From: Enterococcus silesiacus
GTDB lineage: Bacteria > Bacillota > Bacilli > Lactobacillales > Enterococcaceae
NCBI GenBank assembly: GCA_001465115.1
Contig: CP013614.1
Coordinates: 1,984,001-2,048,000, forward strand
DNA: 64,000 nucleotides
Reading direction: 5' to 3'
This document shows, piece after piece, positions 36,850-46,533 of the stretch. The stretch's first letter is position 1; the number at the start of each line of letters is the position of its first letter. Under the pieces are notes generated by a model, which was given only the letters and a program-made list of their open reading frames with translations, was not told the origin of the DNA and searched no databases. The position numbers and the translations under genes are program-made.

Positions 36850-37560
36850 TTATACAAGTAAACCGAATTTTTTAAAACCCAAGACTAGACAAACACCTAA
36901 CAAAAATACGAAAATGATTCCAGAAATGATCCGTTCATGAATATTGAACTCATCAGAACGATCTGGTACAGCCAATGCAGAGGCAACTAAAAGCCCACCA
37001 ATCAATCCACCAATATGTCCCATGATATCTACAGAACTGCTAAACAAGTTAAAAACCAAGTTGATTCCAATAAATGTCGCGTAACGTTGAACCATAAATG
37101 AAATCGCCGGATTATTTCTAAAATGACGGCCAAGAATAATAAACGCGCCAAATAATCCAAACAATGACGTACTCGCGCCTGCCGAAATACTATTTGGCGA
37201 ACCAAAAGTAAAGCTAACAATGTTTCCAGCCACACCACTCAGTAAATAAATCAAAAGATAACGCCCATGACCATAAATACTTTCTACTTGTGAGCCCACA
37301 TAATACAACGTCACCATATTTACCACAAAATGTAGCCAGCCGATATGTAAAAACATCGGAGTAAAAAAGCGCCAATATTCATGTAAATAAAGAATCTCAC
37401 CTCGGGACATTGCTCCCCAGTTAACCAAAACTTGACCGTTTTCGGACCCACCTGTCAGTTCCATCCCTAGAAAAACAAGCGTCGTGATTCCCAGTAACAG
37501 ATAAGTTATTAGCGGTTGTTTTAATATTCTTTTTATTTTCATCTGTGTTTGATAATTCAT
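36850..37560 (-). CDS. Rhomboid-family intramembrane serine protease
   Basis: This 236-aa protein has six to seven transmembrane helices. The catalytic serine is S130 in SAGASTSLFGLFG and the histidine is H182 in DIMGHIGGLIGG. A WRFFTPMFLHIGWLHFVVNM segment is typical. It lacks the long N-terminal domain of Bacillus GluP/YqgP. It is upstream of yqgQ-glcK and overlaps the order seen in Bacillus (yqgN-yqgP-yqgQ-glcK). Confidence 0.94.
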   Translation of the reverse strand: MNYQTQMKIKRILKQPLITYLLLGITTLVFLGMELTGGSENGQVLVNWGAMSRGEILYLHEYWRFFTPMFLHIGWLHFVVNMVTLYYVGSQVESIYGHGRYLLIYLLSGVAGNIVSFTFGSPNSISAGASTSLFGLFGAFIILGRHFRNNPAISFMVQRYATFIGINLVFNLFSSSVDIMGHIGGLIGGLLVASALAVPDRSDEFNIHERIISGIIFVFLLGVCLVLGFKKFGLLV

Positions 37561-37569
37561 GTGTTCCTC

Positions 37570-38109
37570 CTAGCTGATAAATAATCGTTTTACAGGCATA
37601 TCAAAAGATTCTACCTGCCAATTTTCTTGAATCTGTTCACTGAATACCAAACTACATGTTTCTCCTTGATAGTGTTTTAGAAAACGATCATAAAATCCGC
37701 CACCAAACCCAATCCGAAACCCCTCATGTGTAAAGACGATCCCAGGCACAACGATTAAATCGATCGTTTTATCAGAAACGACAGATGCATCTTGCGGTTC
37801 TTCCACACCAAATCTAGTTTTTTCAAAAATAGTTTCAGGTGTTACGATGTGAAATGTCAACACTCGATTCTTACCAGTGATCGGCATCAACATTTGTTTT
37901 CCTTCTTGCCAACCTCTATTAAGTAAAATATGTGTATCAAATTCAAAAGCAAGTGGTTTAGTGATTGCGACCGTTTCCGCATTTTTCCAACACGGATCGT
38001 TAAACAGTGCTTGACTGATTTCCTGTTCCTTTTGCACTTTTAATTCTGGATGTTTTTGAAGCCAATTTAAATTTGACAATCCCAGTTTTCTTAATCGTAT
38101 TTTTTCCAC
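37570..38109 (-). CDS. 5-formyltetrahydrofolate cyclo-ligase
   Basis: This enzyme (YgfA/MTHFS) returns 5-formyl-THF to the active folate pool using ATP. The 179-aa protein includes LMPITGKNRVLTFH, DLIVVPGIVFTHEGFRIGFGGGFYDRFL and the ATP-binding glycine cluster GFGGGFYDR. I start at GTG 38109, 7 nt after AGGAGG; a TTG at 38115 is too close. It is 9 bp upstream of the rhomboid gene. Confidence 0.94.
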   Translation of the reverse strand: MEKIRLRKLGLSNLNWLQKHPELKVQKEQEISQALFNDPCWKNAETVAITKPLAFEFDTHILLNRGWQEGKQMLMPITGKNRVLTFHIVTPETIFEKTRFGVEEPQDASVVSDKTIDLIVVPGIVFTHEGFRIGFGGGFYDRFLKHYQGETCSLVFSEQIQENWQVESFDMPVKRLFIS

Positions 38110-38228
38110 AATCAACCCTCCTGTTCAGAAAAATTCCCCACAATACATTACTTTAATTTTTTACTCCTTGAACTTTTTAACCTTACTCTGTAGTTTATAG
38201 AAAAACCCATTAAATAGCAAACAGATTT

Positions 38229-39161
38229 CTAGTCTTTGACATCAAGATCTAGTTTTTTTTGCAACCAATGACCAATCGCTTTATAGACCTCATTTTTTTC
38301 TTCTTCCAGCAAAATCTCATGACGCAAATCGGTAAATAAAACAAGCAACACGTCTCTAATGCCTGCCTCATCTAGTTCCTTTGCAACTTTTCTAGGCCCT
38401 TTACCAAAATCCCCTACTGGATCTTGTTCACCACTGATCACTAAAATCGGTAAGTCTTGATCGATATTCTGCGCCCAACCATTACGATTTGCTCCGTCGA
38501 CCAAACGGAACAACGTATAAAAGCCATTGTTTGTAAAAGTGAAACCCGTTAAAGGATCCTCTTCATAACATCTGACATTTTCTTGATTTTTACTCAACCA
38601 ATTAAAACTTCCTGCTTCTGGAAATTGCTTACTAAAAGAACCAAAGGCCATTTGATCCAGCCATTTATTTTGCTTTTCTGGCGCCGTTAAATTCAATCCT
38701 TTTGTTAGAGAAAGAGCTAAAGGCAACATCGCCGCACTTTTACCAGTGCCCATAAAAATAGCACCACTAAGGTCAGATTTATATACTTGTAAATAGTTAC
38801 GTAAAGCAAACGAGCCCATACTGTGCCCTAACATAAAATTTGGTAAACCAGGATAATTATTTTCGATCCATTCTTTGATCTGATGGATATCCTCCAATAC
38901 AAAAGTCACTGGCTCTCCTTGACCAAAATACCCATGTTTTGGTTGATCGTTTGCTACAGATTCCCCGTGCCCTAAATGATCATGACCGACCACAATAAAG
39001 CCTAAATTATTTAAATACTTAGCAAAATCATGATAACGCTCAATATATTCTGCCATCCCATGTATGATTTGAACCGTTCCGATTGCCTCTTTCTCAGGCT
39101 CCCAGCAGATAAAATGACTTGTGGTTCGTTGATCGGATGACAAAAAAGTATTATGTTTCAT
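38229..39161 (-). CDS. Alpha/beta hydrolase, monoacylglycerol-lipase-like
   Basis: This 310-aa serine hydrolase has the nucleophile elbow GHSMGSFALR near 102, VVGHDHLGHGES (a lysophospholipase/monoglyceride lipase signature), LPILVISGEQDPVG for the Asp, and DLRHEIL for the His. The substrate is probably a lipid ester. The ATG 39161 is chosen because GAGGG is well spaced from it. Confidence 0.88.
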   Translation of the reverse strand: MKHNTFLSSDQRTTSHFICWEPEKEAIGTVQIIHGMAEYIERYHDFAKYLNNLGFIVVGHDHLGHGESVANDQPKHGYFGQGEPVTFVLEDIHQIKEWIENNYPGLPNFMLGHSMGSFALRNYLQVYKSDLSGAIFMGTGKSAAMLPLALSLTKGLNLTAPEKQNKWLDQMAFGSFSKQFPEAGSFNWLSKNQENVRCYEEDPLTGFTFTNNGFYTLFRLVDGANRNGWAQNIDQDLPILVISGEQDPVGDFGKGPRKVAKELDEAGIRDVLLVLFTDLRHEILLEEEKNEVYKAIGHWLQKKLDLDVKD

Positions 39162-39277
39162 ATGCTTCCCTCTTCTCAATTGATAGTATTTATTATAAAG
39201 TATTCTTAGTAAATGAAATAGTCAAATGTGCATTTTCTTTTAAGATTATTTCTTTTTGGAACAGGAGGACAGCAAAG

Positions 39278-39823
39278 ATGAAACTGCAACTTATTGGTGC
39301 CTCTGGTACTGGAAAAAGTACTCTAGGAAACTATATTGCTGAAAAAAAACACATTAAATGGATCGATACTGATGACTATCTTTGGAAAGACAAGACTTTT
39401 TCAGAAAATTATCCAATCGAGCAACGTTTAAAACTGTATCATGATGATCGCGAAAAATTTGACCATTTTGTTGTTTCTGGATCAGTATTTTCGTGGAATC
39501 CTACTGGTTTTACGGATCGAGATTTGTTGGTCTTTCTCACGATAGATGACGAGCAACGCTTTCAACGCCTAATCAAAAGAGAAATAACTAGAGCAGGTGC
39601 CACTTCTGTATGGTTAGATCCACAAGGCAATCAAACGAATGACTTCTTAGATTGGTGTAAAACGTATTACACTGCTAAAGATCCTTCTGATATTGGAACA
39701 TTTGCCGAACATAGCTATCAAATAGCCCATTCCAAAAGTCCTGTTTTAAAACTCGATAGCAGTCAGCCATTGGATATTTCATATCAGTTGATCAAACAAA
39801 AGCTAGAAAAGAACCCTTTATGA
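39278..39823 (+). CDS. P-loop NTPase, shikimate-kinase/topology-modulation-like
   Basis: This 181-aa protein begins MKLQLIGASGTGKSTLGNYI, a Walker A near the N-terminus, then KHIKWIDTDDYLW, which resembles the adenylate/shikimate-kinase fold. Later DRDLLVFLTIDDEQRF and RLIKRE fit a lid region. Substrate unknown. AGGAGG precedes ATG 39278; the frame is open further upstream but without a start site. It is transcribed away from the hydrolase gene and ends in a strong terminator. Confidence 0.8.
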   Translation: MKLQLIGASGTGKSTLGNYIAEKKHIKWIDTDDYLWKDKTFSENYPIEQRLKLYHDDREKFDHFVVSGSVFSWNPTGFTDRDLLVFLTIDDEQRFQRLIKREITRAGATSVWLDPQGNQTNDFLDWCKTYYTAKDPSDIGTFAEHSYQIAHSKSPVLKLDSSQPLDISYQLIKQKLEKNPL

Positions 39824-39856
39824 CAATTAAAACATGTCATAAAGGGTTCTTTTTAT
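39809..39856. terminator. Terminator at the kinase-like gene stop
   Basis: A 17-bp perfect stem (39809-39825 / 39835-39851) contains GAACCCTTTATGACA and is followed by five T on the plus strand. The stop codon lies inside the left arm. It serves the convergent nptA-like gene as well. Confidence 0.92.
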
Positions 39857-39858
39857 TC

Positions 39859-41586
39859 CTACGGTTGCAAGGTTATCACTGGATTTATTGATTGATCGAC
39901 TGCAATTTCTTCTGTTCCATAGCGTTCACCCAAGACATACTTAGCCATATGGATCGTGCGATCACTCATACGTTCCAAATTAGATGCTGTATCAATAAAC
40001 AACACGCCATCAGCGGCTCGTCCTTTACCACTATTCATGATAGAAATATACTTTTTGCGAAGTAGTTTGACCATTTGATCGATTTGTTCTTCCCGACTCA
40101 GCATATGAGCAGCCATTTCTTTGTCATCATTTTCAAAAACGATCAAAGAATCACGAATATTTTTTAAAACTTTTTCAAATAAGTCTACCACATCTTCATC
40201 ATATAAAATCAGTGTATCACGATCAGAAACTTTACCAGCTTTTTTCTCTTTAGCTTTTTGTTTCTTTTCGAGATGGATCGCTTCATTAAGGTTTTGAATA
40301 ATATTACGACAGTGATCGCCAATTCGTTCTAAATCCTTGGTTAACTCTAACATCATCGTTTGTTCATGACTTTCAGAAATCGTCAATTCTGTTGCTGAAA
40401 GTTGTACCAAATATTCAGTCAAACGATTATCCGTATCATTGATCGCCGTCTCATACTGGCTGGCATTTTCCTTGTCGATATTGTCTTGTTTCTCATAATA
40501 GGATTTCGTTGCTTCGAAAGCACCCAAAACATATTCACCCATTTGCAATAATTCGATTTTTGCCTGATTCAAAGCTAATGTAGCTGAGCTTTGAATGATT
40601 GATTCATTTAAATTTGATGGTTTAAAATCAATGCTTTTATCTTTGCCAGGGATAATTTTCCGGACAAGCCATTCGATTTTGCCGATAAACCAAAACTGGA
40701 TCAATAAATTAGAAATATTGAATAAACCATGAGCAACAGCAATCTGCATTGCAGGTTTTAAATCCAACAAACTGGACAGACGTACGACGACCGCTGTAAA
40801 GGGCGTCAGCAACGTTGTAAAAATAATAGCTCCAACTAGATTAAAGATTACGTGAGAAGCCGCAGTCCGCTTGGCAGCAACACTGACGCCTAACGCTGCA
40901 ATCACAGCAGTGATTGTTGTACCAATATTGTCTCCAAACAAAATTGGCAGGACTGATTCAATTGCTAAACTGCCTTGACTATACAACTGCTGCAAAATTC
41001 CGATCGTTGCACTAGAACTTTGCAAGACCATCGTAAGCAAGCTGCCAATCCCTACGCCGAGAATAGGATGATGAGAAACATCCACCATTAGATCCGCAAA
41101 CTGAGGCAACGTGCTCAACGGTGCCATCCCTTCACCCATTAACTTTAGTCCATAAAATAAGCAACCAAAGCCAAACAAAATTTGACCTACATTATTGACA
41201 CGTTCTCTTTTTGAAAAGAATAGCAAAATCGAACCTACACCAATAATCGGCAACGAATACGAACTTAAATTAAACCCGATGATAAAAGCTGTTACTGTCG
41301 TTCCAACATTCGCTCCCATAATCACCCCAATTGCCTGGCGTAAAGACATAAATCCAACACTGACCAGTCCCACTGTCAAAACAGTCGTTCCCGAGCTACT
41401 TTGAATAATGGCCGTAACAATCAATCCTGCTAATACAGATCTCAGTGGTGTAGATGTAAAGGTATTCAAAATCTCCCGTAACGAATCCCCTGCAGACTTC
41501 TGCAGACCATCCCCCATATACTTCATACCAAATAGAAAAATCCCTAAACCGCCGAGAAAAGGAAATAATATTTCTTGATAGGACAC
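39859..41586 (-). CDS. Na+/phosphate cotransporter with C-terminal PhoU-like domain
   Basis: This 575-aa protein of the Na/Pi-cotransporter II (NptA/YjbB) family imports or exports phosphate. The membrane half has the duplicated QSSS repeats (IIQSSSGTTVLTVG and MVLQSSSATIGIL) and inverted-repeat topology. From about 335 a cytosolic helical PhoU-like domain follows (ELTKDLERIGDHCRNI, ASNLERMSDRTIHMAKY). The GTG start at 41586 has AGGAGG 7 nt upstream. It is alone, with a repeat array before it. Confidence 0.93.
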   Translation of the reverse strand: MSYQEILFPFLGGLGIFLFGMKYMGDGLQKSAGDSLREILNTFTSTPLRSVLAGLIVTAIIQSSSGTTVLTVGLVSVGFMSLRQAIGVIMGANVGTTVTAFIIGFNLSSYSLPIIGVGSILLFFSKRERVNNVGQILFGFGCLFYGLKLMGEGMAPLSTLPQFADLMVDVSHHPILGVGIGSLLTMVLQSSSATIGILQQLYSQGSLAIESVLPILFGDNIGTTITAVIAALGVSVAAKRTAASHVIFNLVGAIIFTTLLTPFTAVVVRLSSLLDLKPAMQIAVAHGLFNISNLLIQFWFIGKIEWLVRKIIPGKDKSIDFKPSNLNESIIQSSATLALNQAKIELLQMGEYVLGAFEATKSYYEKQDNIDKENASQYETAINDTDNRLTEYLVQLSATELTISESHEQTMMLELTKDLERIGDHCRNIIQNLNEAIHLEKKQKAKEKKAGKVSDRDTLILYDEDVVDLFEKVLKNIRDSLIVFENDDKEMAAHMLSREEQIDQMVKLLRKKYISIMNSGKGRAADGVLFIDTASNLERMSDRTIHMAKYVLGERYGTEEIAVDQSINPVITLQP

Positions 41587-41606
41587 ACCTGTTCCTCCTT
41601 TATTTT

Positions 41607-41722
41607 AAAAGCGTAGTGGGCTCATTTAGCTCCGACAGAAAAATAGGAAAACATGACCGTGATGCTCTTTGTCACATTCAGGTTTTATCTTTTTTCCGAG
41701 GACCTAGCCCATGAAGCTAGAT
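41607..41722 (+). repeat. Hairpin repeat family 1, copy D1
   Basis: Left end AAAAGCGTAGTGGGCT; right end AGCCCATGAAGCTAGAT. Outer pairing TGGGCT/AGCCCA, second pairing (TCC/GGA), apical AAAAC/GTTTT and GTGATGCTCTTTGTCAC. Internal blocks GACAGAAAAATAGG and ATCTTTTTTCCGA are intact. Confidence 0.85.
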
Positions 41723-41727
41723 ATGGT

Positions 41728-41841
41728 AAAAGCTGAATGAGCCGTTTAGCATCGACGAAAAATAGGAAAACATGACTGTGATGCTCTTTGTCACATTCAG
41801 GTTTTATCTTTTTTCCGAGATGATGGCTCATGAAGCTAGAT
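41728..41841 (+). repeat. Hairpin repeat family 1, copy D2
   Basis: Left end AAAAGCTGAATGAGCC; right end GGCTCATGAAGCTAGAT. Outer pairing ATGAGCC/GGCTCAT and second pairing GCATC/GATG differ from D1, while the apical hairpin is almost identical to D1. The gap to D1 is 5 bp. Confidence 0.85.
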
Positions 41842-41847
41842 AGATTT

Positions 41848-41963
41848 AAAAGCGTAGCGGGCTCGTTTAGCCTTGACTGAAAAATAGGAAAAATCGATTG
41901 TGATGCTTTTTATCACATTCTATTTTTATCTTTTTTCCGAAAGGCTAGCCTGCGAAGCTAGAT
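41848..41963 (+). repeat. Hairpin repeat family 1, copy D3
   Basis: Left end AAAAGCGTAGCGGGCT; right end AGCCTGCGAAGCTAGAT. Second pairing AGCCTT/AAGGCT; the tip is GTGATGCTTTTTATCAC, where both arms have changed together relative to D2. The gap to D2 is 6 bp. Confidence 0.85.
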
Positions 41964-42038
41964 ATGCTAACAACGTTCCGTTCCGCTTCACCTTGTACTT
42001 TTCAACATCAGTTCATTTCTTTCACTGTGTTTCAAAGC

Positions 42039-42112
42039 AAAAGCTGAATGAGCCGTTTAGCCTTGGCTGAAAAAATCGACTGTGATGTGCTTTACCACAT
42101 CAACCCCATTTA
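42039..42112 (+). repeat. Hairpin repeat family 1, degenerate copy D4
   Basis: The left half is kept (AAAAGCTGAATGAGCCGTTTAGCCTTGGCTGAAAAA, in part), with a tip GTGATGTGCTTTACCACAT. The right arm and terminal GCTAGAT are lost. About 75 bp of unrelated sequence separate it from D3. With D1-D3 it fills most of the 41587-42212 gap, the largest gene-free stretch in the window. Confidence 0.65.
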
Positions 42113-42204
42113 AGAGTACAGAAAAACCCCCCTCTTGTAAATAAAATATGTATTTTTTTTATAAGAAAATTAGTTAAGTCTTAATCAACTCATCATAAAA
42201 TACC

Positions 42205-42237
42205 AAAAAAAGACGTTGAAAGTGACTACTTTCAACG
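42205..42237 (-). terminator. Terminator of the glp operon
   Basis: CGTTGAAAGT (42214-42223) pairs with ACTTTCAACG (42228-42237). On the minus strand the stem is followed by CTTTTTTT. It lies 20 bp downstream of glpF. Confidence 0.88.
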
Positions 42238-42256
42238 CCTAAACTTACGATAAGAA

Positions 42257-42976
42257 TCAAACCATTAACATATAAACACCGGAAGCAACCGCAGCTCCAA
42301 TCACTGGTCCAACGATTGGAACCCATGAATAGCTCCAATCAGAGTCCCCTTTTGTTGAAATCGGTAATAATTGATGTGCTACACGAGGACCAAAATCACG
42401 GGCTGGATTGATTGCATAGCCCGTAGGTCCACCTAAGGACAAACCAATCGATAAAATCAACGCTCCAACAACTAATGGATTCAATCCATCTGTAAAACTG
42501 TGTTGTGAAAATGAAAGTAAGCCTAGAACTAAAACAAAGGTACCAATCACTTCTGTCACCATATTTGCTGGATAATTACGAATTGCAGGTCCTGTCGCAA
42601 ATGTGCCTAAGATCGCACCTTGATCTTCAGTCGCTTGCCAATGAGGTAGATAGGCCAACCATACTAAAACCGCCCCAACGATTGCTCCAAGCACTTGTGC
42701 TACAATAAACGGTACAACTAAACTCCATTCAAAACTTCCTGTCATGGCCATCGCAATCGTCACTGCCGGGTTCAAGTGTGCAGGTCCCATATATCCTGCA
42801 ACATAAACTGCAATCGTTACAGCCATCGCCCAACCAAAAGCAATTACGATCCAACCAGAAGCTTCCGCTTTACTTTTCTTTAAATTAACTGCCGCACATA
42901 CGCCATCTCCTAAAAGAATCAAAATCATTGTCCCTAAAAACTCACTGAAAATCTGTGTCATATTTGAAGTATCCAT
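42257..42976 (-). CDS. glpF: Glycerol uptake facilitator (aquaglyceroporin)
   Basis: This 239-aa MIP channel has six helices and two NPA-type loops: HLNPAVTIAMA and AINPARDFGPR, the second with the Arg and Asp of glycerol-conducting members. It follows glpO by one base, so the three glp genes form an operon for glycerol entry, phosphorylation and oxidation. Confidence 0.95.
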   Translation of the reverse strand: MDTSNMTQIFSEFLGTMILILLGDGVCAAVNLKKSKAEASGWIVIAFGWAMAVTIAVYVAGYMGPAHLNPAVTIAMAMTGSFEWSLVVPFIVAQVLGAIVGAVLVWLAYLPHWQATEDQGAILGTFATGPAIRNYPANMVTEVIGTFVLVLGLLSFSQHSFTDGLNPLVVGALILSIGLSLGGPTGYAINPARDFGPRVAHQLLPISTKGDSDWSYSWVPIVGPVIGAAVASGVYMLMV

Positions 42977-42977
42977 T

Positions 42978-44813
42978 TTACTTCGTCCCTTCTTTCAATG
43001 TACTCAAGTCAGATTCTGCAATTAATTGATTTAGCTCGTTTGTATAGCGTTCTTTTTGTTCGTTGGACCAATCATAATAATGACTCATTTCAGAAATTAC
43101 ACCTTGCTTCACTTCATCTAGCGTGTCTCTCATAAAGAGCAAGTGATTTGTTCTACGCACAAGATAATCTGCTGGTGTCAGTACCATTTCATTTTCTAAA
43201 GCGTAATGCAATGCTAAAGTTTCAGCTAAACTTAAACCAGCTATTGGTTCAGTTGTCGTGATTTTCTCAAAAAGTTCCGTCACATTTGCCCCGTATAAGT
43301 GAGCAAGATACTCAGCCTCTTCTTGACTCAAGCCTTTTTCAACACCCAATTTTGCAAGATTATTTAATTCAGCTTCTACATTTGCTGCATCAAGATTTCC
43401 ACCTGAAACAGGATATGTTTTAGAATCAATCAACTCAAACCCACAATTAAATTCTTCTTTCAAAATACGTTGAATTTCTTTCAATGCACCTTCGGCCATC
43501 TTACGATAATCTGTAATTTTCCCACCTGATAGTGTCAACAAACCATCTTCTGAGCGTTCTAACAAACTACCACGAGAAACTGCTGAAGGATTTTCTTTGC
43601 TTTCAGCCAATGAATCTTCTAAGTGATTCAAGACATTTTCGACATCAAAACGGGTCGCTTTTTGATTCCGGTATTTATCAACGATGTCGATCACTTGATC
43701 AAAACTTTCATCAGAGACTTTACCATTGTTTCCACCATTATAATCTGATCCGCCATTTTCTGAAATCAATGGTCTAAGTCCAGCCCAGCTTGCTTCGATA
43801 TCGTCAATCGTCACATTAGCTTTAGGGTAATGACTATTGACGATTTCTAGCAAGTAATCGACATCTTCTTGGGTAACAGTAGGATGTTCATAATCCCCCG
43901 TATAATCCGTGTCTGTTGTGCCAAAATAAGTTTTCTTTTCTCTAGGAACAACGAAAACCATTCGTCCATCATGTTTACCTGTATCAAAATAAGTTGGTTG
44001 AGGTACATACAATTTGCTGCTGTCTACGACAAGATGAACACCTTTTGTCGGACGCATTTGTGGCACTAGCTTTTCTTTCATATCCAACCCACGAACTTTA
44101 TCAGACCAAGGCCCCGTTGTATTGATGACAACTTTAGCTTTGATTTCAAATTGTTCACCTGTCAGTAAATCTTCTGCTTTTACACCAATGATTTTGCCTT
44201 GATCGTTTTGAATGAAGCCTACAGCTTTAACTTTACTAACCATCAAGCCACCGTCGAAAGCCGCTCGTTTGATATTTTCGATTACAAGCCGAGCATCATT
44301 ATTTCTAAAGTCTAGATAAACACCGCCACCTTGTAAGCCTTCACTTTTTAATTGTGGTTCTCTTTCTAACACTTCTTCTTTTGTCAGCGTATAATTCTCA
44401 TATTTTGTGCCGATCACATTTGCTAAGCGGTCGTAAAGATCCATTGCCACTTTGACCGAAAACATGTTAAATGTCGCTTTCGGCTCATCATAAATGGGTA
44501 AAAGCATTGGATCAGGTTTGGGAATGTGAGGCGCAATGGCTTGAACCACTGCACGCTCTTGGACAGTATCCGCAACAACTTCCACATCAAAATTTTTCAA
44601 ATAACGAATTCCACCATGGACCAATTTAGTCGAACGAGAAGAAGTCCCTTCTGCAAAGTCCTGCATTTCGATCAACCCTGTTTTTATACCAGCAGCACTT
44701 GCTTGTAAGGCAACCCCAGCACCTGTAATACCGCCACCAATGATTAATAAATCTAATTCTTCAGACTTCATCTTTTCAATAGATGTTTGTCTTGTTTTGA
44801 TTGAAAATGACAT
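42978..44813 (-). CDS. glpO: Alpha-glycerophosphate oxidase
   Basis: GlpO oxidises glycerol-3-phosphate to dihydroxyacetone phosphate with O2, producing H2O2. The 611-aa protein has the FAD motif LLIIGGGITGAGVALQ near 22, DFAEGTSSRSTKLVHGG, and a C-terminal helical domain. The enterococcal/streptococcal oxidase form is favoured over a quinone-linked dehydrogenase because of the glpK-glpO-glpF context. I prefer ATG 44813; a GTG at 44822 is also possible. Confidence 0.94.
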   Translation of the reverse strand: MSFSIKTRQTSIEKMKSEELDLLIIGGGITGAGVALQASAAGIKTGLIEMQDFAEGTSSRSTKLVHGGIRYLKNFDVEVVADTVQERAVVQAIAPHIPKPDPMLLPIYDEPKATFNMFSVKVAMDLYDRLANVIGTKYENYTLTKEEVLEREPQLKSEGLQGGGVYLDFRNNDARLVIENIKRAAFDGGLMVSKVKAVGFIQNDQGKIIGVKAEDLLTGEQFEIKAKVVINTTGPWSDKVRGLDMKEKLVPQMRPTKGVHLVVDSSKLYVPQPTYFDTGKHDGRMVFVVPREKKTYFGTTDTDYTGDYEHPTVTQEDVDYLLEIVNSHYPKANVTIDDIEASWAGLRPLISENGGSDYNGGNNGKVSDESFDQVIDIVDKYRNQKATRFDVENVLNHLEDSLAESKENPSAVSRGSLLERSEDGLLTLSGGKITDYRKMAEGALKEIQRILKEEFNCGFELIDSKTYPVSGGNLDAANVEAELNNLAKLGVEKGLSQEEAEYLAHLYGANVTELFEKITTTEPIAGLSLAETLALHYALENEMVLTPADYLVRRTNHLLFMRDTLDEVKQGVISEMSHYYDWSNEQKERYTNELNQLIAESDLSTLKEGTK

Positions 44814-44831
44814 ACTACTCACTTCTTCCCT

Positions 44832-46376
<1,545 letters not shown>

Positions 46377-46480
46377 TTATATACTTATAATAATCGGAAA
46401 TCGTTTCATAAAAACGTCATCTTTTTTTTTATTTCAAAAATAAATGAAAGTTTTTATCAAATCCCTAGTCATATCAATAA

Positions 46481-46523
46481 AAAAGCCAAAAATAAAAGAG
46501 CAACTCTTTTTATTTTTGGCCTT
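46481..46523. terminator. Terminator after the Mga-like regulator
   Basis: AAAAGCCAAAAATAAAAGAG (46481-46500) pairs with CTCTTTTTATTTTTGGCCTTT (46504-46523) over nearly the full length. On the minus strand it leads into TTTTTT. It insulates the regulator from glpK. Confidence 0.85.
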
Positions 46524-46533
46524 TCTATTCAAT

